A stretch of 64,000 nucleotides of DNA from Butyricicoccus pullicaecorum (GTDB lineage: Bacteria; Bacillota; Clostridia; Oscillospirales; Butyricicoccaceae), in contig JAGZIW010000001.1 of NCBI GenBank assembly GCA_018366035.1, positions 308,642 through 372,641 on the forward strand, written 5' to 3'. The translations under genes were made by a program, and so were the position numbers. The notes below the pieces were generated by a model. The model had not been told where the DNA came from. It did not search any database and saw only the letters and a list, made by a program, of their open reading frames with translations. Of the stretch, positions 17,436-26,024 are shown piece after piece. The first letter of the stretch is position 1, and every line of letters starts with the position of its first letter.

Positions 17436-18099
17436 GTTTCATATCCTCCCTCATAATATCCAGAACAAATATATCGTCCATGAGCTGTTGTAAGTTCTTT
17501 TTTCTGCTTCTGTATTCAGACCTTGCCCCTTGGTCTCTTTCCGCCCGTTTATAGTAGTATTCCCGATAATCGGCAACTTCGTACTCGATAAACTCAATTT
17601 GCTTGAAGGAGCGCTCAGAGAGCAATACAACCTGCTCGCCGAGAGTGCCGAGTTGCATGGCAAGGTTTAAGTCTCTGAGAGAAATGGTGTTGTTCACGAA
17701 ATCTTCTGCAAAAGAGAAATAGGAATCGTCAGCACGATAACCTATCATCACATCGACATCCGACACATCCGGCATAAAACGGGTAAGGATAAACTCTCTT
17801 GCATTGCTGCCAATCGGTGAATTGATGTCAAATTTTCTGTTTGCAAGCAGAATCGCAAGCCAGTTGAGAATATTATACTTCCCTTTGGTCAGATGCATGA
17901 CATTCATTCCGGCAAGCGTCAGATGGTATTTGTTAGAGTATCCGTCATTTTTTACAGGGCAAGCCCATTCTTTTGCAAGCTCAATATTTTCAGTACAGTA
18001 AAAGCCCTGTCCGTAGTCATTGTACTTCTTCCCGATACCGAACTTCGGTATCTCAATGATTTGCTGGGAACCGTGATAGATTATCAAATCCTGTTTCAT
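17398..18099 (-). CDS. DUF3990 protein, ADP-ribosyltransferase-like (probable toxin)
   Basis: A 233-residue protein with the DUF3990 pattern: LIIYHGSQQIIEIPKFGIGK, DYGQGFYCTENIELAKEWAC and later LGEQVVLLSE. This is an ART fold in which YHGS contributes the NAD-binding H/R-type residues. It probably ADP-ribosylates a protein or nucleic acid target in the cell. ATG 18099 follows AGAGGTGTCTT and fits the family start; a longer upstream frame is not supported. With the overlapping HTH gene it forms a predicted toxin-antitoxin unit. Confidence 0.75.
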   Translation of the reverse strand: MKQDLIIYHGSQQIIEIPKFGIGKKYNDYGQGFYCTENIELAKEWACPVKNDGYSNKYHLTLAGMNVMHLTKGKYNILNWLAILLANRKFDINSPIGSNAREFILTRFMPDVSDVDVMIGYRADDSYFSFAEDFVNNTISLRDLNLAMQLGTLGEQVVLLSERSFKQIEFIEYEVADYREYYYKRAERDQGARSEYRSRKKNLQQLMDDIFVLDIMREDMKHDDPRLQSVISE

Positions 18100-18116
18100 A
18101 AGACACCTCTGCATAT

Positions 18117-18170
18117 AATACTGTAGTATTAGTTTGCTTTTATTGTAATACTGTAGTATTAGTTTGTCAA
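18117..18170 (-). promoter_or_regulatory. Promoter and two palindromic operators of the ART/HTH module
   Basis: AATACTGTAGTATTAGTTTG occurs at 18117-18136 and 18147-18166, period 30 bp, and its core AATACTGTAGTATT is a palindrome. On the minus strand TTGACA (18170-18165) and TACAAT (18147-18142) are 17 bases apart. One operator therefore fills the promoter spacer and the other lies just downstream, as expected for autorepression. Confidence 0.7.
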
Positions 18171-18219
18171 CGGATTTCCGTAAATATGCAGAAAATATTC
18201 CGTTAGAAAGGAGCGACCT

Positions 18220-18363
18220 ATGACTAAAAAGAAAAACAGAGCAATAAAAAACAGTTGCTTGATGTATGATTATAAGCATAATTGTGCAACGGTTGTTGCA
18301 CAATTAAGACAGAACCCATCGAATTCGACATGGTTAATGAAGGTAACTCTCTTGAATTTATAA
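18220..18363 (+). CDS. Small hypothetical basic protein
   Basis: A 47-codon frame starting MTKKKNRAIKNSCLMYDYKH with AAAGGAG nine bases upstream. The composition is plausible but no family is recognised. It contains the 10-bp perfect inverted repeat ATTGTGCAAC/GTTGCACAAT at 18281-18304, so the region may be a site rather than a gene. It may also be the N-terminal stub of a larger element gene. Confidence 0.3.
   Translation: MTKKKNRAIKNSCLMYDYKHNCATVVAQLRQNPSNSTWLMKVTLLNL
18281..18304. repeat. Perfect 10-bp inverted repeat
   Basis: ATTGTGCAAC, four bases, GTTGCACAAT. It has no T run, so it is not an obvious terminator. It lies 170 bases before a serine recombinase gene and could be a regulator or recombinase accessory site. 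Confidence 0.45.
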
Positions 18364-18470
18364 TCGCTTGCTAATCAAGGAAAAAACCATATATAGTGTT
18401 CACAGATTTTAGATAGAATCCAAGTGCCTGAAGCTGTAAAATAAAGATATCACAGCGAAAGGAGAACACT

Positions 18471-20030
18471 ATGAATACAGAAAAAGGAAAACAAGTGCTG
18501 AAAATTCCGGCTTCATCCAAACCGGTATCGGGAGATGTGGAAGAAAGCAAACCATGTTTGCGGGTAGCTGCTTACTGCAGAGTCAGCACCGAGCTGGAAA
18601 GCCAGGCGGGAAGCTATGCAAGGCAGATAAGCTACTATCAAGAGAAGATCGAAAAAAGAGATGACTGGATATTGGTCGGCGTTTACGCTGATGAAGGCAC
18701 AAGCGGCACGGTAAAGAAAAAGCGAGACGGTTTTTTGCGATTGTTACAGGACTGCGAAGCCGGTAAAATAGATCTGATCCTTACCAAATCCATCAGTCGC
18801 TTTGCAAGAAACACCGTGGATCTTCTCACAACAATACGGAATTTGAAAAGCAAAAATATTGCGGTGTATTTTGAAAAAGAAAATATCAATACGCTGGAAA
18901 GCACAGGTGAAATCCTGATTACGATCCTGAGCAGTCAGGCGCAGGAGGAAAGTCGGAATATCAGCGAAAATATTCGTTGGAGTTTGAGAAGCAAGTATGA
19001 AAAAGGCGAACCCACTATTAACTACAATCACTTTATGGGGTATACAAAAGGCTCGGATGGAAAACTGCAGCCTGTTCCGGAGGAAGCGGTGGTTGTTCAA
19101 GAAATTTTTCATCTGTACTTAATTGGTTACAGTGGTGTTCGGATTAAAAAATATCTGGAACAACATCAAAGAAGAACCGTAATGGGTAAAACCGTATGGC
19201 AACCAACCGTTATCGATAAAATGGTTTCCAATGAGAAATACATTGGTGCCGCATTGATGCAGAAAACCTACACAATAGATTTTTTGACAAAGCAAAGGGT
19301 GAGAAATAATGGAACGCTTCCCAAATACTTTGTGGAGGACAATCATCCAGCAATTATTTCAAAAGAAGTATTCTACGGGGTACAAGAACAACGATTGTGG
19401 CGCCGTTACGTTAAGAAACAATTGAAAGGAAAGGTCACTCAATATGCGCTTACAGGAAAACTGCTGTGTTATGATTGTGGGAGTACCTATATGCGGGTAA
19501 CGAGAAGAGTTGCCGGAAACAGAGATATTGTATGGAAATGCGGCAGCTATATAAAAAATACCGGTCGAATGTGCCGGGTAGGATACACGATTTCAGAGAA
19601 AGCTTTGCATTCAGAGGCGTGGAATGCCTACTTTATTATGAAACAGGCCCTCCCCGCTCCGGATCATCCGGATACAAAAGAGCAAAGAAGCATTGCACAA
19701 CAGATGCTGAATCATAAAAAGGCAATTGAAAAGGCTCTCCATGAAAATGTGCAGGGATTTTGGGCAAAAGAGAATTTGATAGAATATTACACAAGAGAAA
19801 TGAATGCGTACTATGAATTGGCAGAAAAGCTATGTCAGTTAGTTTTGAAAAATGATGCAGATGTGTGGATTGCTTCTCGATTCAGGCCAATCAAAGGAGA
19901 TTCGAAATATAAGAAATACGAAGATGAACTGGTAAGCCTGTATGTGGATCGCATTTGGGCAATCACAGCAAATGAAATTGTGGTATTATTTAAGAATGGA
20001 AGTATGGTAAGACGGAAGTGGTATTACTAA
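18471..20030 (+). CDS. Large serine recombinase (fourth in window)
   Basis: A 519-residue recombinase with nucleophile Ser39 in AAYCRVST, LTKSISRFARNTVD, a recombinase domain opening FMGYTKGSDGK, and a zinc ribbon with CYDCGSTY and a later CRVGY. The C-terminal helical region lacks the long charged coiled coil of the third recombinase. RBS AAAGGAG precedes the ATG. It stands alone and is followed by decayed DNA, suggesting it belongs to a separate, degraded element rather than to the triplet upstream. Confidence 0.87.
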   Translation: MNTEKGKQVLKIPASSKPVSGDVEESKPCLRVAAYCRVSTELESQAGSYARQISYYQEKIEKRDDWILVGVYADEGTSGTVKKKRDGFLRLLQDCEAGKIDLILTKSISRFARNTVDLLTTIRNLKSKNIAVYFEKENINTLESTGEILITILSSQAQEESRNISENIRWSLRSKYEKGEPTINYNHFMGYTKGSDGKLQPVPEEAVVVQEIFHLYLIGYSGVRIKKYLEQHQRRTVMGKTVWQPTVIDKMVSNEKYIGAALMQKTYTIDFLTKQRVRNNGTLPKYFVEDNHPAIISKEVFYGVQEQRLWRRYVKKQLKGKVTQYALTGKLLCYDCGSTYMRVTRRVAGNRDIVWKCGSYIKNTGRMCRVGYTISEKALHSEAWNAYFIMKQALPAPDHPDTKEQRSIAQQMLNHKKAIEKALHENVQGFWAKENLIEYYTREMNAYYELAEKLCQLVLKNDADVWIASRFRPIKGDSKYKKYEDELVSLYVDRIWAITANEIVVLFKNGSMVRRKWYY

Positions 20031-20701
20031 GACTAAAATTCTTGCAGATTTATCTTCAAGAGTTTTATTGTTAGCAATACGTCATCGTAGAGCTGACTGA
20101 TCCATTGTGGAGTGCTGCAATGAAGGATTATTCTGAAAAAGCAGATTCGAATTTGGCAGGAAAATTAGGCTTCCGCCAAGAAGAAACTATGCCTTTGAGT
20201 AATTAGAATAGTCAACTCCACACATGTGGAGACGGTTGTCTTGCTTTCCAAGAGAGAAATCGACTCGAAGAAAGTGCGTGTGGAATCCTGATTAGAAAAT
20301 ATGTCTGGGTTCTAAGATGGTGTTGTATGCCGTCAAAGAATATGTACTGGGGAGCAGACCGAATTGAAAGTATTGGACAAGATAGATTAGGAAGTATCTT
20401 ACAGTACGCTGGTAGTTCTTCCTACTGATGGAGGTAAGACACTTGTGCTGTTTCTATGAAGAAAACGGCATAGATCACGCTGATCAGGTAATGGTTTATG
20501 ATAGCACGCAAGATGCTTACAAGAATTTGATGGGTGCGCTTTTTTGCATTGTTTAAGTCTTTTGACGCAACCGAAAAATACTTCATGAAAGTACAGTGCA
20601 GAGATTCGCTCTTCTGTATGAAAGAAAGGATATTCTAAAATATTATGCGCAGTACGAAGCAGCTATACCTTTGCAGAGGTAGAAGTAAGCTTGTAGTATG
20701 A
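20031..20701 (+). other. Decayed DNA downstream of recombinase
   Basis: No intact gene. Traces include a short frame ending AGKLGFRQEETMPLSN near 20.2 kb, the hairpin CTCCACA/TGTGGAG at 20218-20233, and a 42-codon frame at 20428-20556 (MEVRHLCCFYEENGIDHADQ...). All look like fragments of small element genes with frameshifts between them. I cannot name the families. Confidence 0.4.
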
Positions 20702-20757
20702 CAAAACCGCTGCAACTTTCTTCCCATAAGGGTTGAAATTGCAGCGGTTTTGCTTTT
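20702..20757. terminator. Strong terminator, possibly bidirectional
   Basis: Perfect 14-base arms CAAAACCGCTGCAA and TTGCAGCGGTTTTG. Read rightward it ends in a T-rich run, and read leftward it could end the EFR1 transcript. Confidence 0.75.
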
Positions 20758-20844
20758 CTGGAGATCTTACACTTTAAATGCCGCTGTATTTTGCGGCATT
20801 TTTGCAAAAGTATTGAAGGTAAATATCCAGATCTCTGAGGAAAA

Positions 20845-21597
20845 TTAAAGAAAGAGTTCGTTTTGCTTTTTGTCTGTACAAGCGGCTTTCATTTTCTTAG
20901 ATGCAACTTTTAGCATAATAGGATTGACAGTTCGGGCGTTATTGGGACAAATATGGATACATCTCATGCAGGATATACACAGGTTTTTGTCTGTCTTTTT
21001 CGGGTTATCCAGTGGGATTGCTCCAACTGGACAGGATTTTGCACAGAGTCCGCAGCCTGTACACTTCGCATTGGCTTTTGGCTTTAAGGGAACGCCATGA
21101 TACTCTCGATAGGGGAAACTGCCGGGTACGTTCAATTTTTCACAGACTGTACCGCTGTTTATTTTGTCTACAATTTTTTTTGCGAACTGTGTAAGCTCTT
21201 TTTGATCGGATTCGTCCGGACGCCCTGCTGCAAACTGGTGCATAATGGAGTGTTCTGCAACTGCTGCGATTGCAGCGATACAGCAAAAACCGTTCTTTTC
21301 AACAAAATCTGCAAGTTCCCTGATGGTATCGTCATAAGCCCTGTTCCCATAAGATACGACCAACACGGCACGGGTCGTGTTCCCGTGAAATTTCTTTAAC
21401 TGTTCCAAGGCCGCCGCGGGGACTCTGCCGCCATAGGAGGGAACGCCAATCACGCAAAGATCCTCCTGCGTGAAGTCCTGTGGACTTTCCCGTTTACTGA
21501 GATCAAATTCCTGATAGTCACCCAATTCCTTTGCAATCACTTTTACGATTTTTTCTGTACTTCCCGTAGGGCTAAAATAAATAGGGCAAACTCTCAT
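20845..21597 (-). CDS. EFR1 family ferrodoxin (flavodoxin plus 2[4Fe-4S])
   Basis: A 250-residue electron carrier. The N-terminal flavodoxin-like domain begins MRVCPIYFSPTGSTEKIV, an FMN-phosphate loop. The C-terminal half holds two CxxCxxCxxxCP clusters (CTGCGLCAKSCP and CISCMRCIHICP). It likely shuttles low-potential electrons in the cytoplasm of an anaerobe. ATG 21597 matches the family start; the longer upstream frame runs through a decayed regulator. The adjacent ArsR-type gene was probably its regulator. Confidence 0.8.
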   Translation of the reverse strand: MRVCPIYFSPTGSTEKIVKVIAKELGDYQEFDLSKRESPQDFTQEDLCVIGVPSYGGRVPAAALEQLKKFHGNTTRAVLVVSYGNRAYDDTIRELADFVEKNGFCCIAAIAAVAEHSIMHQFAAGRPDESDQKELTQFAKKIVDKINSGTVCEKLNVPGSFPYREYHGVPLKPKANAKCTGCGLCAKSCPVGAIPLDNPKKTDKNLCISCMRCIHICPNNARTVNPIMLKVASKKMKAACTDKKQNELFL

Positions 21598-21599
21598 GT

Positions 21600-21943
21600 T
21601 TATAACCGCCTTTCTTGTTCTCTCATACAGCGTTTTAACATAGGTGGATTGCAAAACAAAATGATTGGCTGAACGGCAGAGTCCTGAAAATCGATGTAAT
21701 CGTAATTCTTTATTTTTTCCCGCCGCATAGAGATAATGCCTGCGTCTCGTAATACATTTAGCTGATGGAATACTGCGGAGATATGGCGCATCTTTTGTAT
21801 ATCGCCAACTCGACACCCATTCCTCCAGCTTTGATGAGCATCAACAGGATTTCCGCTTCATCGCCCCAAATGGTCATAATTGGTCTGGCAAGCTGATAAT
21901 TTTCAATAAACTGAGCTTTCATGGAAGCGGAATCATTTTCCAT
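21600..21943 (-). pseudogene. ArsR family transcriptional regulator, frameshifted
   Basis: Two overlapping frames together make one winged-helix regulator of about 114 residues. The N part runs MENDSASMKAQFIENYQLARP...LMLIKAGGMGV. The C part continues GDIQKMRHISAVFHQLNVLRDAGIISMRREKIKNYDY, the recognition helix and wing. The frame is lost near 21807, consistent with one deleted base. The start at 21943 has a good AGGAGAGG site. It lies two bases upstream of the EFR1 gene and probably regulated it. Confidence 0.7.
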
Positions 21944-22000
21944 CTTGCCTCTCCTATGGTCACTCTGCATGAATTATTATAGCTCATGAATCAGAGCAAT

Positions 22001-23488
22001 TCAACACCGGCAGCAGGTAACGATTTTTGTTGCTGTGTTCTGCTGGAAGGCAGCGTCATGTTCTGCCAAGAGCATAGTCGGCGAACATTCTGCAATCAGT
22101 TGTTCGATTTGCATGCGGGAGTAGATATCAATGAAGTTCAAGGGCTCGTCCCACACATATAGATGTGCTTTTTCACAAAGGCTTTTCGCGATCAACACCT
22201 TTTTCTTCTGTCCTTCAGAGTAATCCTGCATGTTCTTTTCAAACTGTGTGCGTTCAAATGCCATTTTATATAGGATTGTTTTGAACAGACTCTCATCGAT
22301 CTTACTCTGGCGGGCAAATTCTGACAGCGATCCCCTTAAATGTGAGGTGTTCTGCGGAACATAAGAAATCACGAGTCCTGAGCCAATCGTTACTGTGCCT
22401 CGATGTTCTATGGGAATATGGGATACAAGCTTTAATAAACTGCTTTTGCCGCTTCCGTTTTTGCCGGCTATCAGGATACGATCCCCCTGATGGATTTCAA
22501 AGGATATAGGTTCACAGATGGGTATGCCATCATACAGGATAGAAATATTTGAAAAAGAAACCAAGAGATCTGTATGATAGACCAGTGGGTGAATGGTCAA
22601 TTGCGCTGCGGTTTCGCGATCCTTCAGCAAAGCAGACTTTTGCACAATGGCTTGCTGCTGTCGTGCTGCAATGCTTTTGGAGCGTTTCATCATCTTAGCT
22701 GCTTTATGGCCGACATATCCTTTATCTATTTTAGAACCTGAGCTGCGCGTACCATTTTTACTTTTTTCCACTGCATCTGACCAGTGGGCAGAGCGCAGTG
22801 CGGATTGCCTGAGCCGAGCAATGTCTTTTTTTAGCCGTTCATTCTGTGCAACTTCGGAATCCTGCTGCCGTTCGAAATTTTCCAGCCAAGTGGAAAAGTT
22901 CCCGCTTTGTACTTGAATGGTTGTCCGATTCAAGGCTAAAATATGGTCAACACATTCGTCTAAAAAATAACGGTCATGAGACACCAAGATAAATCCGGTT
23001 TTCTTTTTCAGATAGGCTGCAACGGCTTGTCTGGCGGTGGTGTCCAAATGATTTGTTGGCTCGTCAATCAGCAGGAAGTGTCCTTCGTTTAGGAATCGTG
23101 CTGCCAGCAATACTTTTGTCTGTTCTCCATTTGACAGGGTTTGGAAAGGACGCCAAAGAACTTCAGGGTCGACCTCCAGCTGTGTGAACTCACGCAGCAG
23201 CTCCCACTCCTCTGCTTGGGGCGAGATATCCATCAAAATATCCGCAGTCATTTGTGTGCTGTCGGAAATCGGGTATGGAAAATAATCAAATGTCACAGAA
23301 TGACTGATTTTTCCAAGATATTCGTATTCGCCCAGTAAAAGCTTGAACAGTGTTGTTTTTCCCCTTCCATTTCTTCCCACAAATCCGAGTCTCCAGTTTG
23401 TGTCGATTTGAAAATTTACATTTTCAAAAATCAAATCATAACTGGAAGGGTATGCAAATGTTAAGTTTTCTGCTTTGATCATTGACAT
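22001..23488 (-). CDS. Lsa-like ABC-F ribosomal protection protein
   Basis: A 495-residue protein with two ABC ATPase domains and no membrane segments. The first domain has Walker A GRNGRGKTT, signature LSNGEQTK and LLIDEPTNHLD. The second has GKNGSGKSS, YSEGQKKKV and WDEPLNFID. The linker (about residues 185-290) carries charged helices that enter the ribosomal E/P site. The opening MSMIKAENLTFAYPSSYD closely resembles Lsa proteins, which displace lincosamides, streptogramin A and pleuromutilins. A small leader peptide and terminator hairpin upstream indicate antibiotic-induced attenuation. Spectrum is inferred. Confidence 0.82.
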   Translation of the reverse strand: MSMIKAENLTFAYPSSYDLIFENVNFQIDTNWRLGFVGRNGRGKTTLFKLLLGEYEYLGKISHSVTFDYFPYPISDSTQMTADILMDISPQAEEWELLREFTQLEVDPEVLWRPFQTLSNGEQTKVLLAARFLNEGHFLLIDEPTNHLDTTARQAVAAYLKKKTGFILVSHDRYFLDECVDHILALNRTTIQVQSGNFSTWLENFERQQDSEVAQNERLKKDIARLRQSALRSAHWSDAVEKSKNGTRSSGSKIDKGYVGHKAAKMMKRSKSIAARQQQAIVQKSALLKDRETAAQLTIHPLVYHTDLLVSFSNISILYDGIPICEPISFEIHQGDRILIAGKNGSGKSSLLKLVSHIPIEHRGTVTIGSGLVISYVPQNTSHLRGSLSEFARQSKIDESLFKTILYKMAFERTQFEKNMQDYSEGQKKKVLIAKSLCEKAHLYVWDEPLNFIDIYSRMQIEQLIAECSPTMLLAEHDAAFQQNTATKIVTCCRC

Positions 23489-23518
23489 AGTATTGACCTC
23501 CTTTACGGGATAACATAA

Positions 23519-23552
23519 AATGAGCTGCAAGAGAGTAACTCTTGCAGCTCAA
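23519..23552 (-). terminator. Attenuator hairpin of the ABC-F leader
   Basis: TGAGCTGCAAGAG and CTCTTGCAGCTCA are perfect arms 30 bases before the ABC-F start. On the minus strand the stem runs into ATTTTATG. It would stop transcription unless an upstream alternative structure forms. Confidence 0.65.
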
Positions 23553-23675
23553 AAAGACAGTCTCGCATACCCTGTAGAATAAGGGGACTGGAAACCATTG
23601 TATGAGTAAAAAATGAATTACTTTCTTGCAAAAGGCACAGCAATCCCGCAAATCGAAATTCCTGTGTATCCAATT

Positions 23676-23699
23676 TTACTTGCAAGAAAAGTAAATCAT
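23676..23699 (-). CDS. Seven-residue leader peptide MIYFSCK
   Basis: ATG ATT TAC TTT TCT TGC AAG TAA preceded by GAGGTGG. Its last codons form one arm (23678-23692) complementary to 23620-23634 downstream. A ribosome stalled on this peptide by an antibiotic would therefore change the fold and release the terminator before the ABC-F gene. Confidence 0.55.
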   Translation of the reverse strand: MIYFSCK

Positions 23700-23913
23700 C
23701 TTTCCACCTCTTTTTCTAAATATCAAAGGGATTGTAGCATATACAAAAGTGTTTGTCAATCATTTACTTTACTTCTCTCTTTTTATATTTGGACGAATGG
23801 GGTTCCCACTCTGTCGATCTCGTTATGCGTTGATTAAAGCATAAAAATATGATAAAGTAAATACTAAAGATACAGAATATTTATTATGGACGCGATTTGG
23901 AGGAGGCATACAG

Positions 23914-24075
23914 ATGGAGCGCTTTCAGAAGGTTTATCAGCAGGGGACGATTGAGATCATTGAAATTTGGGTCGATACACAAACGGGTGTCAACTATGTT
24001 TTTCACAGGAATGGCAATGCGGCGGGATTTACCCCGTTGCTGGATCAAGAAGGAAAACCAGTTGTAACTCCATAA
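23914..24075 (+). CDS. DUF6440 family protein
   Basis: A 53-residue protein (MERFQKVYQQGTIEIIEIWV...NYVFHRNGNAAGFTPLLDQEG). The YxxxTGVNYVF....G.TPLLD pattern is that of a small domain often found next to transporters and regulators in Firmicutes. RBS GGAGGAGG is ten bases before the ATG. Function is unknown. It precedes the MerR gene by 12 bases and is probably co-transcribed with it. Confidence 0.65.
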   Translation: MERFQKVYQQGTIEIIEIWVDTQTGVNYVFHRNGNAAGFTPLLDQEGKPVVTP

Positions 24076-24087
24076 CGGAATCGGTCG

Positions 24088-24888
24088 ATGCAGAATTATT
24101 TTTCATCGGGAGAGTTTGCAAAGCTGACAGGCGTGAACAAACGCACATTGCATTATTATCATGACATTGGTCTGTTCAAACCGGACTTTATCGCGGAAAA
24201 TGGATATCACTATTATTCGGTCTCTCAGTTTGCTCAATTGGAATTGATATTGACGCTGCGGCGGATTGGATTATCTATTGAGGAAATCGAAGCTTATATA
24301 AAAAATGCTTCCAATGCCTCTTTTGCGCAGATGATGGAGCAAAAGAAAAAACTCATTGACGATTCCATTCAGAGACTTTTGGCAGCACAGGCATTTCTGG
24401 AGAAAAAGGCAGAGCGTATTCAGTTAGGAATGAAAGCAAAGCATGGTGATATCCAGCGTATTACCTTGCCAGCGCGCAAAATGATTCTCTCTGCCCCAAT
24501 CACAGGTGCCTATGACGATGCAGATTTTGCTGTGGCTGCGGATTTTTCCGCACGGCTCAAAAAGCTATTTTCCTTATATGACAGCTTTGGCAGCCGTATT
24601 TCTGTCGGAAATCTTCTGCAAGGCAAGCTGAATTGTTATGACCGATACTTTGCCTACTGTCCGGAAGGAAGCACGGCAGCAGATGAAACGATTCCGGAGG
24701 GAACCTATTTACAGACATTTTGCATTGGTGATTGGGAAAAGATTCCCGCGGTTTATGAAGCGCTTATGGCGTATGCAGGAGCGCATCATCTGGAACTGTA
24801 TGGCTATGCTTATGAGGAAGGCCTCAATGAGATTTCTCTGCGCAGTATGGAGGATTACATTACGCGGATCATTGTGGCGGTAAAATAA
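24088..24888 (+). CDS. MerR family transcriptional regulator with GyrI-like effector domain
   Basis: A 266-residue regulator. The N-terminal MerR winged helix reads FSSGEFAKLTGVNKRTLHYYHDIGLFKPDF. A dimerising coiled coil (about residues 80-120) follows, then a C-terminal AraC-E/GyrI-like small-molecule pocket (GNLLQGKLNCYDRYFAYC...). It would twist promoters with long spacers in response to a bound drug or lipophilic cation. No effector transporter is adjacent except the distant ABC-F gene. Two stop-free codons upstream do not change the start. Confidence 0.8.
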   Translation: MQNYFSSGEFAKLTGVNKRTLHYYHDIGLFKPDFIAENGYHYYSVSQFAQLELILTLRRIGLSIEEIEAYIKNASNASFAQMMEQKKKLIDDSIQRLLAAQAFLEKKAERIQLGMKAKHGDIQRITLPARKMILSAPITGAYDDADFAVAADFSARLKKLFSLYDSFGSRISVGNLLQGKLNCYDRYFAYCPEGSTAADETIPEGTYLQTFCIGDWEKIPAVYEALMAYAGAHHLELYGYAYEEGLNEISLRSMEDYITRIIVAVK

Positions 24889-24896
24889 AAAATTAC

Positions 24897-24942
24897 AAAA
24901 AGCTGCTGTTTTTGCCTGTAAAATGGGGACGGCAGCTTTTTT
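24897..24942 (+). terminator. Terminator after MerR gene
   Basis: AAAAGCTGC and GCAGCTTTT arms with a G+C-poor loop and a terminal T run. Confidence 0.7.
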
Positions 24943-25127
24943 ACGCGGTGGACATTCGATTCTACAAAATTAAAAATCGCTGTAAAGGTGGACACGGCAA
25001 AAATATCGGCATCAACAGCTTGAATATCGTCTTTACAGCCAAATTGTCTTGCTGTTTGTGAGCGCGTGTAGTATAGTGATGTGAGATGGTTTGCACCGCT
25101 GTGCATAGGAAAGTTGAGAGGTGTATT

Positions 25128-26024
25128 ATGACATTACATCATTTGAGGGTTTTTGCAATGGTATGTCAGTATAAGACGATGCACGCAGCAGCTGAAAAAC
25201 TAAACCTTTCTCAGCCTGCAATTTCTAAAATTATTGCCGATTTGGAAAAATATTATGATATTCAGCTTTTTGAGCGCATCAATCACAGGCTGTATGTGAC
25301 ACCCATGGGAGAGACCGTGCACGGGTATGCAATGCAGATTTTGGAAATGGTTCAGAATATGGAGGACGAAATCAATATACAAGGCAAGCACAAGCATATC
25401 CGCATTGGGGCATCTGTCAGCGTAGGGACATGCCTTCTGCCGCCGATTATCCAAAAATTGCAGCAAAATCAAATCACCTATGAGGTGACGATCCATAATA
25501 CCAGTAAAATCGAGCAGATGGTCAACGAATATATGCTCGATTTGGCTTTGGTAGAGGGACAGGTGGACAATCCCAATTTGATTGCAAAGCCTGTACGGGA
25601 AGATGAATTGGTGCTGGTGGTGCGGGCAGCGCACCCTTTGGCGTGCAAGCGACAAGTTGTGTATGCAGACTTGGAGCAATACCCATTCATTACGCGGGAA
25701 GATGGAAGCAGCCGGCGCAATCAGCTGGAGCTGCATTTACAGCAAGAAGGCGTGCGCATAATGACCAACTATTCATGCAGCAGCGTGGAGGCAATCAAAC
25801 AGGCGCTTTTGTATACAGATGGCATCTCGGTGCTGTCTGAAATGATGATTGGGCAAGAAATCAGAAAGGGAGTATTGACAATACTCCCTTTGGCAAATAT
25901 GCAGTTTAAGCGCTCTATTCGTCTGATTTATCATAAGAACAAATATATTTCCGAGGCAATGAAAGCATTTCTTGCGGCTTTAGAGGACAAGGTAGAGCAG
26001 TGTGCCGACAACACCACTTCCTAA
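25128..26024 (+). CDS. LysR family transcriptional regulator
   Basis: A 298-residue LysR protein. It has an N-terminal winged helix (MTLHHLRVFAMVCQYKTMHAAAEKLNLSQPAISKIIADLE) and a periplasmic-binding-like effector domain from about residue 90. The ATG at 25128 is right for the family. It converges on the chromate transporter genes with a 45-base overlap of coding ends, an unusual arrangement that could limit expression when both are transcribed. It may sense an anion related to the transported substrate, which is inference. Confidence 0.8.
   Translation: MTLHHLRVFAMVCQYKTMHAAAEKLNLSQPAISKIIADLEKYYDIQLFERINHRLYVTPMGETVHGYAMQILEMVQNMEDEINIQGKHKHIRIGASVSVGTCLLPPIIQKLQQNQITYEVTIHNTSKIEQMVNEYMLDLALVEGQVDNPNLIAKPVREDELVLVVRAAHPLACKRQVVYADLEQYPFITREDGSSRRNQLELHLQQEGVRIMTNYSCSSVEAIKQALLYTDGISVLSEMMIGQEIRKGVLTILPLANMQFKRSIRLIYHKNKYISEAMKAFLAALEDKVEQCADNTTS

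Noticed and set aside
17398..18303. Longer 301-residue form of the DUF3990 gene
   Set aside because: The extra N-terminal part crosses the promoter and operators; ATG 18099 has a good ribosome binding site and matches the family start.
20428..20556. Intact small gene in the decayed region
   Set aside because: The 42-codon frame lacks a good ribosome binding site and is surrounded by frameshifted fragments, so it is kept only as a remnant.
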